Positions 1 through 7,895 of a stretch of 64,000 nucleotides of DNA are shown here, piece after piece. The position numbers were made by a program, and so were the translations under genes. Within the stretch, counting starts at the first letter, position 1. Each line of letters begins with the position of its first letter. The DNA comes from Tichowtungia aerotolerans (GTDB lineage: Bacteria; Verrucomicrobiota; Kiritimatiellia; Kiritimatiellales; Tichowtungiaceae), in NCBI RefSeq assembly GCF_009905215.1, contig NZ_CP047593.1:372001-436000 (forward strand), given 5' to 3'. Below the pieces are notes generated by a model. The model was given only the letters and a program-made list of their open reading frames with translations. It searched no databases and had not been told where the DNA came from.

Positions 1-19
1 CCGAATGGAAGGCCCCGTT

Positions 20-250
20 ATGACTGAAAAAACTGTTGATTTTGAAAAATCCATGGAACGCCTCGAAACCATTGTGAATGAAATGGAAAGCGGCGAGCTC
101 CCGCTCGAGCAGATGATCAAGCACTTCGAGGAAGGGTCGAAACTGGTGACCCTCTGCTCCACTAAGCTGACCGAAGTGGAACAGAAGATCGAAAAGCTGG
201 TTAAAAAAGGCGACGGTCTCGGCACCGAGCCTTTCGAGCCGCAGGCTTAA
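20..250 (+). CDS. xseB: Exodeoxyribonuclease VII small subunit
   Basis: This 76-residue protein matches the XseB family: a short acidic helical hairpin with the FEKSMERLETIVNEMESGEL signature, a (L)PLEQ turn and a second helix that ends in EQKIEKL. XseB packs along the long XseA subunit, and the complex degrades single-stranded DNA in the cytoplasm. An in-frame ATG exists at 5, but the GGAAGG at 7-12 sits correctly for the ATG at 20, so I prefer 20. The gene probably follows xseA outside the window. Its stop overlaps the stop of the convergent HAD gene by four bases. Confidence 0.93.
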   Translation: MTEKTVDFEKSMERLETIVNEMESGELPLEQMIKHFEEGSKLVTLCSTKLTEVEQKIEKLVKKGDGLGTEPFEPQA

Positions 251-885
251 AAAATCGATCGGTCGACTGACTGGATATCTCTGGCGGAGTATGTGTTTTT
301 GTCATACTCACAAACGGCATAAACACCCAGCGAATCCATATTTCCGGCAACGGCCGCATCAATACCGGCCTCGGCATCTTCAACGACCAGGCATTTTTCA
401 GGAGCCACGCTGAGCATCTCTGCAGCTTTCAGGAAAACTTCCGGGTCGGGTTTGCTGTTTTCAATGTTGGTCCCGTCGGAGATGGCTTCGAAGGTATCGA
501 ACATACCGATCTGCTTCAGAATGAATTTGGCGTTTTTGCTCGAAGAACCGATGGCGATCCTGATGCCGTTTCCGGTGAGAAAACCGAGAAAGTCCTTAAC
601 GCCTTCAAACACGTGATCCGGCGTCAGATCCTGAAGTGACTCGCGGTAAAAATCGTTTTTAAAGGTGGCCATTTCGATCTTTTCATCTTCCGTATATTCC
701 TTTTCCGCGCGCTCGAGAATAATCGCCAGGCTTTCCATTCGGCTTACGCCGCGCAGGCGCTCATTGATTTCGCGGTCAAAATAGATCCCTTCACGATCGG
801 CCAGCTTTTTCCAAGCCTTGTAGTGAAAATCATCCGTGCTGAGAATCACCCCATCCAAATCAAAAAGTACGGCTTCGTATTTCAT
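247..885 (-). CDS. HAD hydrolase, beta-phosphoglucomutase type
   Basis: The protein is a 212-residue HAD-superfamily enzyme. Motif I is FDLDGVILSTD (nucleophile Asp9, acid/base Asp11), motif II is the Ser of IAIGSSS, the motif III Lys lies in NSKPDPEVF, and motif IV is VVEDAEAG. The cap domain follows motif I, which is the subfamily layout of beta-phosphoglucomutases and related sugar-phosphate phosphatases. Phosphoglucomutase is the best guess, but the substrate cannot be fixed from the sequence. Its ATG overlaps the stop of the upstream aldo/keto reductase gene (ATGA), so the two are probably translationally coupled in one operon. Confidence 0.85.
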   Translation of the reverse strand: MKYEAVLFDLDGVILSTDDFHYKAWKKLADREGIYFDREINERLRGVSRMESLAIILERAEKEYTEDEKIEMATFKNDFYRESLQDLTPDHVFEGVKDFLGFLTGNGIRIAIGSSSKNAKFILKQIGMFDTFEAISDGTNIENSKPDPEVFLKAAEMLSVAPEKCLVVEDAEAGIDAAVAGNMDSLGVYAVCEYDKNTYSARDIQSVDRSIF

Positions 886-1823
886 CGTATTCCTTCAATT
901 GTTTGTTCGAGTTTCTGCCGAAGTTCGGCATTAAGCGGTAAGTATTCTGCGGCAGCAATCGCCGCACGATAATCGTCGATATTTTTCGCACCCATGCAGA
1001 TGGTATGGGCTCCGGGATGATCCAGAATCCAGCGGATAGCGGCCTGTGCCATGGTCATACCTTCCGGCAGGCAGTCTGCCAACGGGGCAAAACGGGAATA
1101 GTCTTCGCTTTTGCACCAGTTGGACCGGTTGTCGTCAGAGCGAAATGCCGGGGTGTTCTGAAAATATTTTCCGCTGAGGCGGCCCTGTGCCATCACCCCG
1201 CGCACCTGCGTGCCGAGGCGGTTCTGCTGACAAAGTTTCCAAACATTGGAACTTTCATCCAGCAGATTGGAAGCAAACTGAACCACCTCAACAGCATCAT
1301 GTTTCACCATCGCCTCGATCAGTTCCGCATTGTTGGTGGAAATTCCGTACGAACGGATTTTTCCCTGCTCCCGCGCTTTTTCGAGCACCGCGCGGCCGTC
1401 ATCGATCCATTCCATTTCCGGCGCGCAGTGATAGAGATACACGTCAATAAAATCGGTACGAAGCCGTTTCAGCGATCCTTCAAGGCTGGGCATAATGGTT
1501 TCCGGTGCAGAACAGTCTTCTCGTGTGTTATTCGGCCCGACCCTGAACCCGAACTTTGTTGAAACGACCCATTGATCGCGGCGGTCCCGGAGCGCCTCGC
1601 CGACCCGCCGCTCCGATTCGCCTGCGCTGTACTGCTCTGCCGTATCGATGGCATTGACACCCAGATCGTCCAGTTCGTGAATCATGCGGATCACATCTTC
1701 TTTACCGGGATCGGGATGCCCGTCCGGCTTGCCGTCAAAAAAGAGCGGTCCGCCCAGCTGCCATGCACCGATTGTAATCGGCGACACTTCGATTCCTGTT
1801 TTCCCAAGTACATTCCGTTTCAT
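882..1823 (-). CDS. Aldo/keto reductase
   Basis: This is a TIM-barrel NADPH-dependent oxidoreductase of about 313 residues. It has the catalytic Asp/Tyr region NAIDTAEQYSAGESER, the Lys of STKFGF, the His of YLYHC, and a C-terminal nucleotide-binding helix around PGAHTICMGAKN. I chose the ATG at 1823 because GGGGGAG lies six bases upstream; a Met further upstream (1838) has no such site. The start forms TAATG with the stop of the HAD-UbiA gene. A perfect copy of the dispersed palindrome (1237-1251) is read here as SNVWK. The substrate is unknown. Confidence 0.88.
   Translation of the reverse strand: MKRNVLGKTGIEVSPITIGAWQLGGPLFFDGKPDGHPDPGKEDVIRMIHELDDLGVNAIDTAEQYSAGESERRVGEALRDRRDQWVVSTKFGFRVGPNNTREDCSAPETIMPSLEGSLKRLRTDFIDVYLYHCAPEMEWIDDGRAVLEKAREQGKIRSYGISTNNAELIEAMVKHDAVEVVQFASNLLDESSNVWKLCQQNRLGTQVRGVMAQGRLSGKYFQNTPAFRSDDNRSNWCKSEDYSRFAPLADCLPEGMTMAQAAIRWILDHPGAHTICMGAKNIDDYRAAIAAAEYLPLNAELRQKLEQTIEGIR
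1237..1251. repeat. Dispersed palindrome, perfect copy
   Basis: TTCCAA-ACA-TTGGAA inside the aldo/keto reductase gene. Confidence 0.9.
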
Positions 1824-3262
1824 TAAAAACTCCCCCAAATCAAAACCGCCACTCCCAGCGCCCCGAGCAGAAAGGTCTGTCGATCACGTGCGGCAAAATC
1901 GAGCGGATCATCGGAGAGAGCGCCGCGGATTGCAAGCAGCCAAATACGACTGATCCAATAAACAACCAGCGGACAGAGAAACCAGAGCACGTGCGGCGTC
2001 TGATAAAACTGTGTGACTTTGTCGCTGGTGATGTAGAGCCCCAGCACCACGCCTGAGAGCACGCCGGAGGCAATCCCCGCCCGGGACAGCCACGGCAGGT
2101 GGCGGGCATGGTAGCCGCGACCGCGGGCGCCGATTTTTTCGGGGTGCACCTGCAACGCTTCGCGCAATTCGGCATAGCGCTTGACGAGAGCCAGGCTGAA
2201 GAAAATGGCGACAGAAAAAGCAATCAGCCAGCCGGAGGTTTCAACACGGTAAGCCGCCGTGCCCGCCAGAATCCGGATGGTGTAAAATGCCGCGAGGGTC
2301 AGCACATCGATCAGCACCAGCTGCTTCAGCCGCCAGGAATAAAAGGTCGTCAGAAAAAGGTAGACCAGCAGGATTCCGCTGAAGGCAGGCTGAAGCGTCT
2401 GGGCCATCAGAAGCGATGCAACCATCAGCAGGGGCACCGAAACAGCGGCGGCGAGCAGGCTCAGATTGCCGGCGGCGAACGGCCGGTGACACTTGCGCGG
2501 ATGATGCTGGTCAGCATGCAGATCCATCAGGTCATTAACTACATAAATGGATGAAGCAAGAAAGCTGAATGCAAAAAAGGCGGCAACGGCCTGTACATAA
2601 AGAATCGGGGTCGTCAATTCATGAGCCAGAAGCATTGGCAGGAAAATCAGCACATTTTTCATCCACTGATGCACACGAAGGGCCTTCAGCCAGGTCTTCC
2701 ACCTCGGCGGTCGATCTTCAAATACTCGAATATCTCTGCCCTGCAGTGCACGGCGAGCCGGAGGACAGGGATTCACAGCGATAATTCCCGAGGATGATTC
2801 CCAAACGACCAGATCATCCGTGGCGTTTCCTGCGTAGTCGAATCCCTTTTCGCCAAAGCGCTCGACCAGTGCGGCGCGCTTGCGGGAAGACTTCAAATTG
2901 ACGATCCCGTCACTGGCCATCACATCATCAAACAGCCCGAGATGCGTTGCTACCGCACAAGCGGGCTTGCGGTCCGACGCGGTAACAAGGATCAGCGGAC
3001 GCCCGGCGGCCTTTTCTGTTTTTAAAAATGCAAGGAGGCCAGAGTGATACGGAAGAGCGGCCGGATCCAGCTGAACTTCATGGGCCACCTTCTGTTTAAA
3101 AGCAGCCAATCCGCGTTTTGCCCACCCGGGAACAGCCAATAAAGAAGCCGGCCGTGTACGGACCAAAAGCAAAAGCGCCTGCGCAAATGTATCGGTTTTA
3201 ACCAGCGTGCCATCCATATCGACACAAAGCGGCCGCGACACAGTTGTAGATGGTTCAGACAT
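1823..3262 (-). CDS. HAD phosphatase-UbiA prenyltransferase fusion
   Basis: The 479-residue protein has two domains. Residues about 10-185 are a HAD phosphatase (DMDGTLVKTD with Asp15/Asp17, then LVTASDRK). Residues about 195-479 are a polytopic UbiA prenyltransferase with NDLMDLHAD at 243-251 and the family opening RVHQWMKNVLIF. Proteins with this second domain include the decaprenyl-phosphate phosphoribose synthase (DPPR synthase) group, which transfers phosphoribose to a polyprenyl phosphate. The fused HAD domain would then remove the 5-phosphate. That pairing is an inference from the fusion. It heads the operon with the aldo/keto reductase and the HAD enzyme. Confidence 0.85.
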   Translation of the reverse strand: MSEPSTTVSRPLCVDMDGTLVKTDTFAQALLLLVRTRPASLLAVPGWAKRGLAAFKQKVAHEVQLDPAALPYHSGLLAFLKTEKAAGRPLILVTASDRKPACAVATHLGLFDDVMASDGIVNLKSSRKRAALVERFGEKGFDYAGNATDDLVVWESSSGIIAVNPCPPARRALQGRDIRVFEDRPPRWKTWLKALRVHQWMKNVLIFLPMLLAHELTTPILYVQAVAAFFAFSFLASSIYVVNDLMDLHADQHHPRKCHRPFAAGNLSLLAAAVSVPLLMVASLLMAQTLQPAFSGILLVYLFLTTFYSWRLKQLVLIDVLTLAAFYTIRILAGTAAYRVETSGWLIAFSVAIFFSLALVKRYAELREALQVHPEKIGARGRGYHARHLPWLSRAGIASGVLSGVVLGLYITSDKVTQFYQTPHVLWFLCPLVVYWISRIWLLAIRGALSDDPLDFAARDRQTFLLGALGVAVLIWGSF

Positions 3263-3312
3263 TCAAAACAGTATTCAGGAGATGCAAAATGAGATCAATC
3301 CTGTTTTGAACA

Positions 3313-3969
3313 TCACAAACGGAAACCGCGCATCAACTCCTGCATCTGAAGGGATAGAATATGCTCATGCTCGGGCAGGCAGAATCCCATCAGGATGTAA
3401 CTGTCGCGATTCACTCCGCTTACCCGGCAGGCCTCATAGCTGAATTCCGTCCGTCCATGCTTCGGACCTGCATAGTACCACCCTTTACGTTCATACGCCT
3501 GGCCCGAGATCTTCAGGGCCTCCAGCCGACTGTCTCCAACGGCCATCCGTTCAGTATGCGAGGCATTATACATCGGAAAAAGCTGGCGCTGCATTGCAAT
3601 TTCATGATCTGCCCACTCCGTATCCAGCGGCGCCAGGCGGTCATTCAGTACGGTAACCAGCAGAAATGAAGTATGCTCCGAAAACATCAGAAAGCTTTCA
3701 TAAAAAGTTTCATTGCCGGCCGGGTGATACGACTCGTTCAAGTCATAGATTCGAATCGCCATCTGCTGCACATCACCATATTTCGTCGGAACATCCGTCG
3801 CAGGATCATACAGCTCGAACCCGTCGGGTACTGCAAACGAAAAACCGAAGAAACCAAGAGACGGGTTGCTGATCGTTCGATCATTCACGGTTGCACCGGA
3901 CTGCTTAATTGCCGCGCACCCTGCCAAAAAAAGAACAACTACCCCATAAAATATTTTTTGCGTTTTCAT
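3313..3969 (-). CDS. Predicted lipoprotein, unknown function
   Basis: This 218-residue protein begins with a lipoprotein signal peptide (Lys, a hydrophobic stretch, then the lipobox LAGC with Cys18). The mature part has alternating hydrophobic strands and no domain that I recognise. It probably sits in the outer or inner membrane facing the periplasm. It is transcribed in the direction of the HAD-UbiA operon but is separated from it by 50 bases. A divergent promoter region is shared with trmJ. Confidence 0.7.
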   Translation of the reverse strand: MKTQKIFYGVVVLFLAGCAAIKQSGATVNDRTISNPSLGFFGFSFAVPDGFELYDPATDVPTKYGDVQQMAIRIYDLNESYHPAGNETFYESFLMFSEHTSFLLVTVLNDRLAPLDTEWADHEIAMQRQLFPMYNASHTERMAVGDSRLEALKISGQAYERKGWYYAGPKHGRTEFSYEACRVSGVNRDSYILMGFCLPEHEHILSLQMQELMRGFRL

Positions 3970-4036
3970 TTCGTTATCCTCCGGCTGTTTGTACTCTACT
4001 GTTTCATTGCTGTTTACTCAAATTAGATTTCTATTT

Positions 4037-4792
4037 ATGAACGCTCTTAAAAACATTCGAATCGTACTTGTTGAACCCCAAAGTTCCGGAAACATCGGTT
4101 CCGTCTGCAGAGCCATGATGAATATGGGCATCACGGATCTGGCCGTCATCAACCCCCATGACCGGCACGATTGGGACGAAGCCCGCCGACTGTCCTGCCA
4201 TGCCGACACGCTGCTGGACGCCCGCAAAACCTTCCAAACACTGGAAGAAGCCATTGGCGACTGCACCGTCGTCGCCGGGACCAGCGCCCGCACCGGTCTC
4301 TATCGCGACCACGGCCTGCTGCCCCGCGAAGCGGCTCCCATACTTCTCGACTCCGCAGCACATCATCAAACCGCGCTGGTGTTCGGACGCGAAGACACCG
4401 GCCTGACCAAAGAGGAGCTGGCTCTCTGCACCCATATCATCAACATTCCCTCCAGCGAAATCTATCGTTCACTCAACCTCTCACATGCCGTAATGGTCTG
4501 CTGTTACGAACTGTTCCTGCTTTCCGGAAATCCCTCCTACCGCCCGCCGGAAGAACGTTCTCCGGAAGCAGACGTGGCTATGCGCGAACGCGTTTATGCC
4601 CGATGGCAGGAGATGATGCTCGCCACCGAATTCTGTCCTCCCGAAAAACTCGAACACATGATGCTTGGAGTACGGCGCATCTTCAACCGCGGGAAACTCA
4701 CCGACAACGACGCACGTATTTTACTCGGCCTGGCCCAGCAGTCGCTCTGGGTCTGCGATCAGTGGAAAAAAGCTGCACCGGACAAATCCTGA
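4037..4792 (+). CDS. trmJ: tRNA 2'-O-methyltransferase, TrmJ type
   Basis: A SPOUT-class methyltransferase of 251 residues. The opening IRIVLVEPQSSGNIGSVCRA, the LVFGREDTGL loop and the knot-forming IPSSEIYRSLNLSHAV are the three signature SPOUT/TrmJ motifs. TrmJ methylates the ribose of nucleotide 32 in the anticodon loop of some tRNAs. I start at 4037, where the homology begins; no clear ribosome site precedes it, and an in-frame start at 3989 would add 16 unrelated residues. A one-mismatch palindrome copy at 4232-4246 is translated FQTLE. Confidence 0.9.
   Translation: MNALKNIRIVLVEPQSSGNIGSVCRAMMNMGITDLAVINPHDRHDWDEARRLSCHADTLLDARKTFQTLEEAIGDCTVVAGTSARTGLYRDHGLLPREAAPILLDSAAHHQTALVFGREDTGLTKEELALCTHIINIPSSEIYRSLNLSHAVMVCCYELFLLSGNPSYRPPEERSPEADVAMRERVYARWQEMMLATEFCPPEKLEHMMLGVRRIFNRGKLTDNDARILLGLAQQSLWVCDQWKKAAPDKS
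4232..4246. repeat. Dispersed palindrome, one mismatch
   Basis: TTCCAA-ACA-CTGGAA inside trmJ, read FQTLE. Confidence 0.75.
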
Positions 4793-4816
4793 CATAAACA
4801 TATCCCTTGCAATCAT

Positions 4817-4867
4817 TTGACTCTTCCCGACCGCAAATATAAAATCGCCCTATCTCAAGAGATAGGC
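4817..4867 (+). promoter_or_regulatory. Promoter with inverted-repeat operator
   Basis: TTGACT at 4817-4822 and TAAAAT at 4840-4845 are separated by 17 bases, which makes a good sigma-70-type promoter for the gene at 4912. The predicted start of transcription falls inside a perfect inverted repeat, CCTATCTC-AA-GAGATAGG (4849-4866), which could be a repressor operator or a 5' hairpin in the message. Confidence 0.55.
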
Positions 4868-4911
4868 AGCGAACAAATGGGTAAATCCAATTAAGGAGGG
4901 GGACTTTTACG

Positions 4912-5304
4912 ATGCAACCACTGGAGACGTTTATCAGTCAAACTCCGAAATATCTGTTTTGCACCACATCCGGGGACTTCACCCTGCCCGAAGGCATAAA
5001 AACCATCGATACCGTACTTTCCGCTGTTTTGCAGACAAAAACAGCTCATGTACTCATGGACGTTTCACAAATCAGCAATCCCTGCGATGAGACAGAAAAA
5101 ATCATGTGGGCATATGAGGTTCAACGTGAAATGAATCTATTCGAAGCAACCCATGGATTCCTGCCGAGAGTCGCCCTCTACGGCTCGCTGCCATTCATTA
5201 CAGAAGACAAAGCAACGTCTGATTATTTCCGATCCGTGAATATTCCCATCCAGACGTTTGACTCAAAAGAAGAAGCCAAAAGCTGGCTGCTGGAAGCAGC
5301 CTGA
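4912..5304 (+). CDS. SpoIIAA/STAS-fold-like small protein
   Basis: A 130-residue cytoplasmic protein without signal peptide or membrane segment. The alternating beta-alpha pattern (HVLMDVSQIS, then a helix, then RVALYGSL) and the ending QTFDSKEEAKSWLLEA resemble SpoIIAA-like/STAS-fold proteins, whose last helix often reads as an F-D-x-EEA-x-xWL motif. The function is unknown. The start has a strong AAGGAGG site. The gene is single, has its own promoter with an inverted repeat, and ends seven bases from the convergent mtaB. Confidence 0.55.
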   Translation: MQPLETFISQTPKYLFCTTSGDFTLPEGIKTIDTVLSAVLQTKTAHVLMDVSQISNPCDETEKIMWAYEVQREMNLFEATHGFLPRVALYGSLPFITEDKATSDYFRSVNIPIQTFDSKEEAKSWLLEAA

Positions 5305-5311
5305 GACATCC

Positions 5312-6580
5312 CTACCCGACAAGCCCGCGACAATCAGCAGAGCGAACCACAACCGGAACCACTGATCCGGACTGATCTTCCGAACCTTGGAATTTCACCG
5401 GAACATAATGTTCCGAAACGCCGGAACAGACACCGTTCCCGCAGCGTTCCACCAACACATGAACCGTCTGCCCGACAAAAGACTGGTTGAACGCCAGCGA
5501 CATTTCATCTGCTAACGCGGCAAGTCGCTGATGGCGCGCCTGAGCCGTTTGCGCGTCTACCGGATCCGGCAGTTCGACCGCCCGGGTCCCGGGACGCGGT
5601 GAAAAGCTGAAAATGTGCATCTGGGCGAACCCGATCCGTTTGCAGAACTCAAAAGTCTCTTCGAATTCCGCATCCGTTTCCCCGGGAAAGCCGACGATCA
5701 CATCGGTGGTAATCGCGGGATGGTCAAGGGCTGCACGAGCACGCTCCACCGCTTCAGCATACTCTACTGCTGTATAACCGCGGACCATCCGGGAAAGGAC
5801 TCCGTCCGAACCGGACTGAAGCGAAAGATGCAGATGCGGCATCATGTTCGGAGCCGAGGCCCAGACCTTCAGAAGATCCTCTGTCAACTCGGCCGGATGC
5901 AGGCTCGACATGCGGACTCTTCCAATGTCTGGAACCTTCAGGATTTTGGCTAATACATCACTTAATGACACATCGCTGCCTCGGCCGTACAGACCAACAT
6001 GAACCCCGGCAATAACGATTTCCTTATAGCCGCACTGAGTCAGCACCGCTGCCTCGGCAACCGCGGAATCCATCGACTTGTCACGAGGCGTCTTCCGCAA
6101 CTGCGGCACAATACAGTAGGCGCAGCCCGCATCACAGCCATCCTGAATTTTCAGGAAAGCCCGGGTTTGCCCCCCGAATTCTTCAACCGCCAGATCATCG
6201 GAATTTTCGGGAAGATGAAAATCTGGATTCGGCAGGGAAAATGTCTGCAGCTCGTCCGCCAGCATCTGAATCCATCCAGCTCCTGCAGCAACCCGGGCAT
6301 CGATATTATCCAGCCTGTCCGTAACATCTTCCGCAGCCGCGCAACCGGTCAGGAAAACAACAGCTCCGGGATTTTTGCGAGCCAGACGGCGAACGGTCTG
6401 CCGCGATTTCTGCACCGCCGTAGCAGTCACTCCGCACGTATGCACCACCACCAAATCTGCCGGCTCACCATCCGCCGGCCGCAGCCCAAAGCCTTCGAGC
6501 AGGCGAGCAATCTGCCTCGCATCGTACTGGTTGACCTTGCACCCCAGTACATCCAGAGCATATGTATTCAGAGATTTCAT
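5312..6580 (-). CDS. mtaB: tRNA t6A37 methylthiotransferase MtaB
   Basis: This 422-residue radical-SAM methylthiotransferase shows the UPF0004 N-terminal domain (LGCKVNQYDARQI, HTCGVTATAV, LTGCAA), whose three Cys bind one Fe-S cluster. The radical SAM motif follows in DGCDAGCAYCIVPQ. A C-terminal TRAM-like segment (VGQTVHVLVER) ends it. GCKVNQ is typical of MtaB rather than MiaB. It converts t6A37 to ms2t6A37 in tRNA. Two one-mismatch palindrome copies lie inside (5378-5392, read FQGSE, and 5920-5934, read PDIGR). Confidence 0.9.
   Translation of the reverse strand: MKSLNTYALDVLGCKVNQYDARQIARLLEGFGLRPADGEPADLVVVHTCGVTATAVQKSRQTVRRLARKNPGAVVFLTGCAAAEDVTDRLDNIDARVAAGAGWIQMLADELQTFSLPNPDFHLPENSDDLAVEEFGGQTRAFLKIQDGCDAGCAYCIVPQLRKTPRDKSMDSAVAEAAVLTQCGYKEIVIAGVHVGLYGRGSDVSLSDVLAKILKVPDIGRVRMSSLHPAELTEDLLKVWASAPNMMPHLHLSLQSGSDGVLSRMVRGYTAVEYAEAVERARAALDHPAITTDVIVGFPGETDAEFEETFEFCKRIGFAQMHIFSFSPRPGTRAVELPDPVDAQTAQARHQRLAALADEMSLAFNQSFVGQTVHVLVERCGNGVCSGVSEHYVPVKFQGSEDQSGSVVPVVVRSADCRGLVG
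5378..5392. repeat. Dispersed palindrome, one mismatch
   Basis: TTCCGA-ACC-TTGGAA inside mtaB. Confidence 0.75.
5920..5934. repeat. Dispersed palindrome, one mismatch
   Basis: TTCCAA-TGT-CTGGAA inside mtaB. Confidence 0.75.
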
Positions 6581-6638
6581 AAAAAAGGAGCGCGGATGTT
6601 ATCACCCGCACTCCCATCCTCCAACACTCCATATTGGC

Positions 6639-7094
6639 TTATTTTTCAACCCGCGTAGTTCCATCGCGACCGGTCAGGACCCGCACGCGATCCCCGACAG
6701 CAAACATCACGTCGTCTTCCTGAACAACCGCAAGCACGTCTCCGTTATCAAGCTTCACGGTAATTTCAAGCCCATTGAATTTGGTCAGCTTTTCTTCAGC
6801 TGCATGGCCGGCCAATGCACCCAGTGCTGCGCCGCCCAACGCCGCCAGTGTAGAGCCTTTACCGCCGCCGATCGTACTGCCCGCGACTCCCCCGGCAATA
6901 CCGCCGGCGGCCGCCCCGAGACCGGACTTGGAGCCTTCAACCAGAACCTCTTTAACAAATTCAACCGTGCCCAGACGAACCGTCATTGACTGACGGGCCT
7001 GATCGCGACTGTACACCTCGCCGGATTTACTGCTCACACAACCTGTTGCCAAAGCAACGACCGTTAAACCCGTGATAATTCCAAGTGTTTTCAT
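6639..7094 (-). CDS. Glycine-zipper outer-membrane lipoprotein (SlyB-like)
   Basis: A 151-residue lipoprotein with the lipobox ATGC (Cys19) and a central Gly/Ala-rich zipper (AAAGGIAGGVAGSTIGGG onward) that could insert in a membrane as two helices. The C-terminal half is a small beta domain ending in DRVRVLTGRDGTTRVEK. This matches the SlyB/Pcp 17-kDa antigen layout. The frame stays open upstream to 7406, but the ATG at 7094 has a perfect AAGGAGG and begins the signal peptide, so I start there. The upstream frame only crosses the palindrome cluster. Confidence 0.8.
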   Translation of the reverse strand: MKTLGIITGLTVVALATGCVSSKSGEVYSRDQARQSMTVRLGTVEFVKEVLVEGSKSGLGAAAGGIAGGVAGSTIGGGKGSTLAALGGAALGALAGHAAEEKLTKFNGLEITVKLDNGDVLAVVQEDDVMFAVGDRVRVLTGRDGTTRVEK

Positions 7095-7133
7095 GATCCC
7101 CCTCCTTGTTTCCAGCCATGATTCTACGCAGTT

Positions 7134-7219
7134 TTCCCAACCTTGGAAGCCGGAAGTTCCCGCGTGTAATCCTTTTCCCAAGCCCTGAAAAAAGAACCGG
7201 GATTTCCCAAACCTTGGAA
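7134..7219. repeat. Cluster of three palindrome copies
   Basis: The short gap between the lipoprotein and the HTH gene holds one-mismatch copies of TTCCAA-NNN-TTGGAA at 7134-7148 and 7205-7219. A worn copy lies between them near 7173-7190 (CCCAAGCCCTGAAA). Confidence 0.8.
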
Positions 7220-7254
7220 AACCCCGGATCTTCATATGTTTATGACCGACAGCT

Positions 7255-7701
7255 TTACTCCTGCGGCAGATCGCGCACACCCATGCCTTTAATTTCCTGG
7301 AGACGATCAAAGACTTCCTTGCGGCGAATATTGAGTTTGTTGCCTTTGTTTTTGGAAGACTCCCAGTTAGCAACGGTCGGCAGACTGACTCCGGCCAGTT
7401 CTGCAAAAGCTTTCTGGGAAAGTTTCAGACGTTTGCGCATGGAACGAATTCCGGCAGCAGTAATCCATGCACGACCGGCGTCTTCCTCCGGCTCCGGCTG
7501 CGGCACTGCGGCACCGAGTTTTTCCAATTGACGAGCAAGCTGTTTGTTTTCTTTTTCAAGATCACCAAGCTGACGGCGCAAGTCAGCAATATATTTGCGC
7601 TGCGCGGCGTTCACCGATTTAATCGGAGAAAGCGCGGACTTAATCTCACTGCGGGCGATACGGGAAATTTCCGCTTTCAGTTCTTTCATTACATTCGCCA
7701 T
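7255..7701 (-). CDS. Coiled-coil plus XRE-type HTH protein
   Basis: 148 residues. Residues about 1-65 form a charged coiled coil (SEIKSALSPIK, then a Leu-rich heptad region to LEKLG). Residues about 85-130 are an XRE/Cro helix-turn-helix (MRKRLKLSQKAFAELAGVSLPTVANWE). It is probably a DNA-binding protein that oligomerises through its N-terminus; targets are unknown. The start has AAGGAAA upstream. A TTGACA on the minus strand at 7840-7845 may be part of its promoter. It lies downstream of yidC but has about 190 bases of leader. Confidence 0.7.
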   Translation of the reverse strand: MANVMKELKAEISRIARSEIKSALSPIKSVNAAQRKYIADLRRQLGDLEKENKQLARQLEKLGAAVPQPEPEEDAGRAWITAAGIRSMRKRLKLSQKAFAELAGVSLPTVANWESSKNKGNKLNIRRKEVFDRLQEIKGMGVRDLPQE

Positions 7702-7895
7702 AAGATTTCCTTTCTTACATTTCTCTTATCGTTCCCTGAAAAGCAACAGCCTAACCCTTTGTATTGCAACAGTTAGAACAGAGAACCACTACCTTCGCTA
7801 TTAAGTAGATCATAATAATCAGATTCTAAAAGCAAAAACTGTCAACTTTAAGAAGCGCATTGTCAGTGGTTTTAGACTGAATATCTGATCTGAAT

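Noticed and set aside
809-823. A palindrome-like TTCCAA-GCC-TTGTAG in the HAD gene
   Set aside because: Two mismatches, and HYKAWKKLAD is normal for the family, so the resemblance is probably protein-driven.
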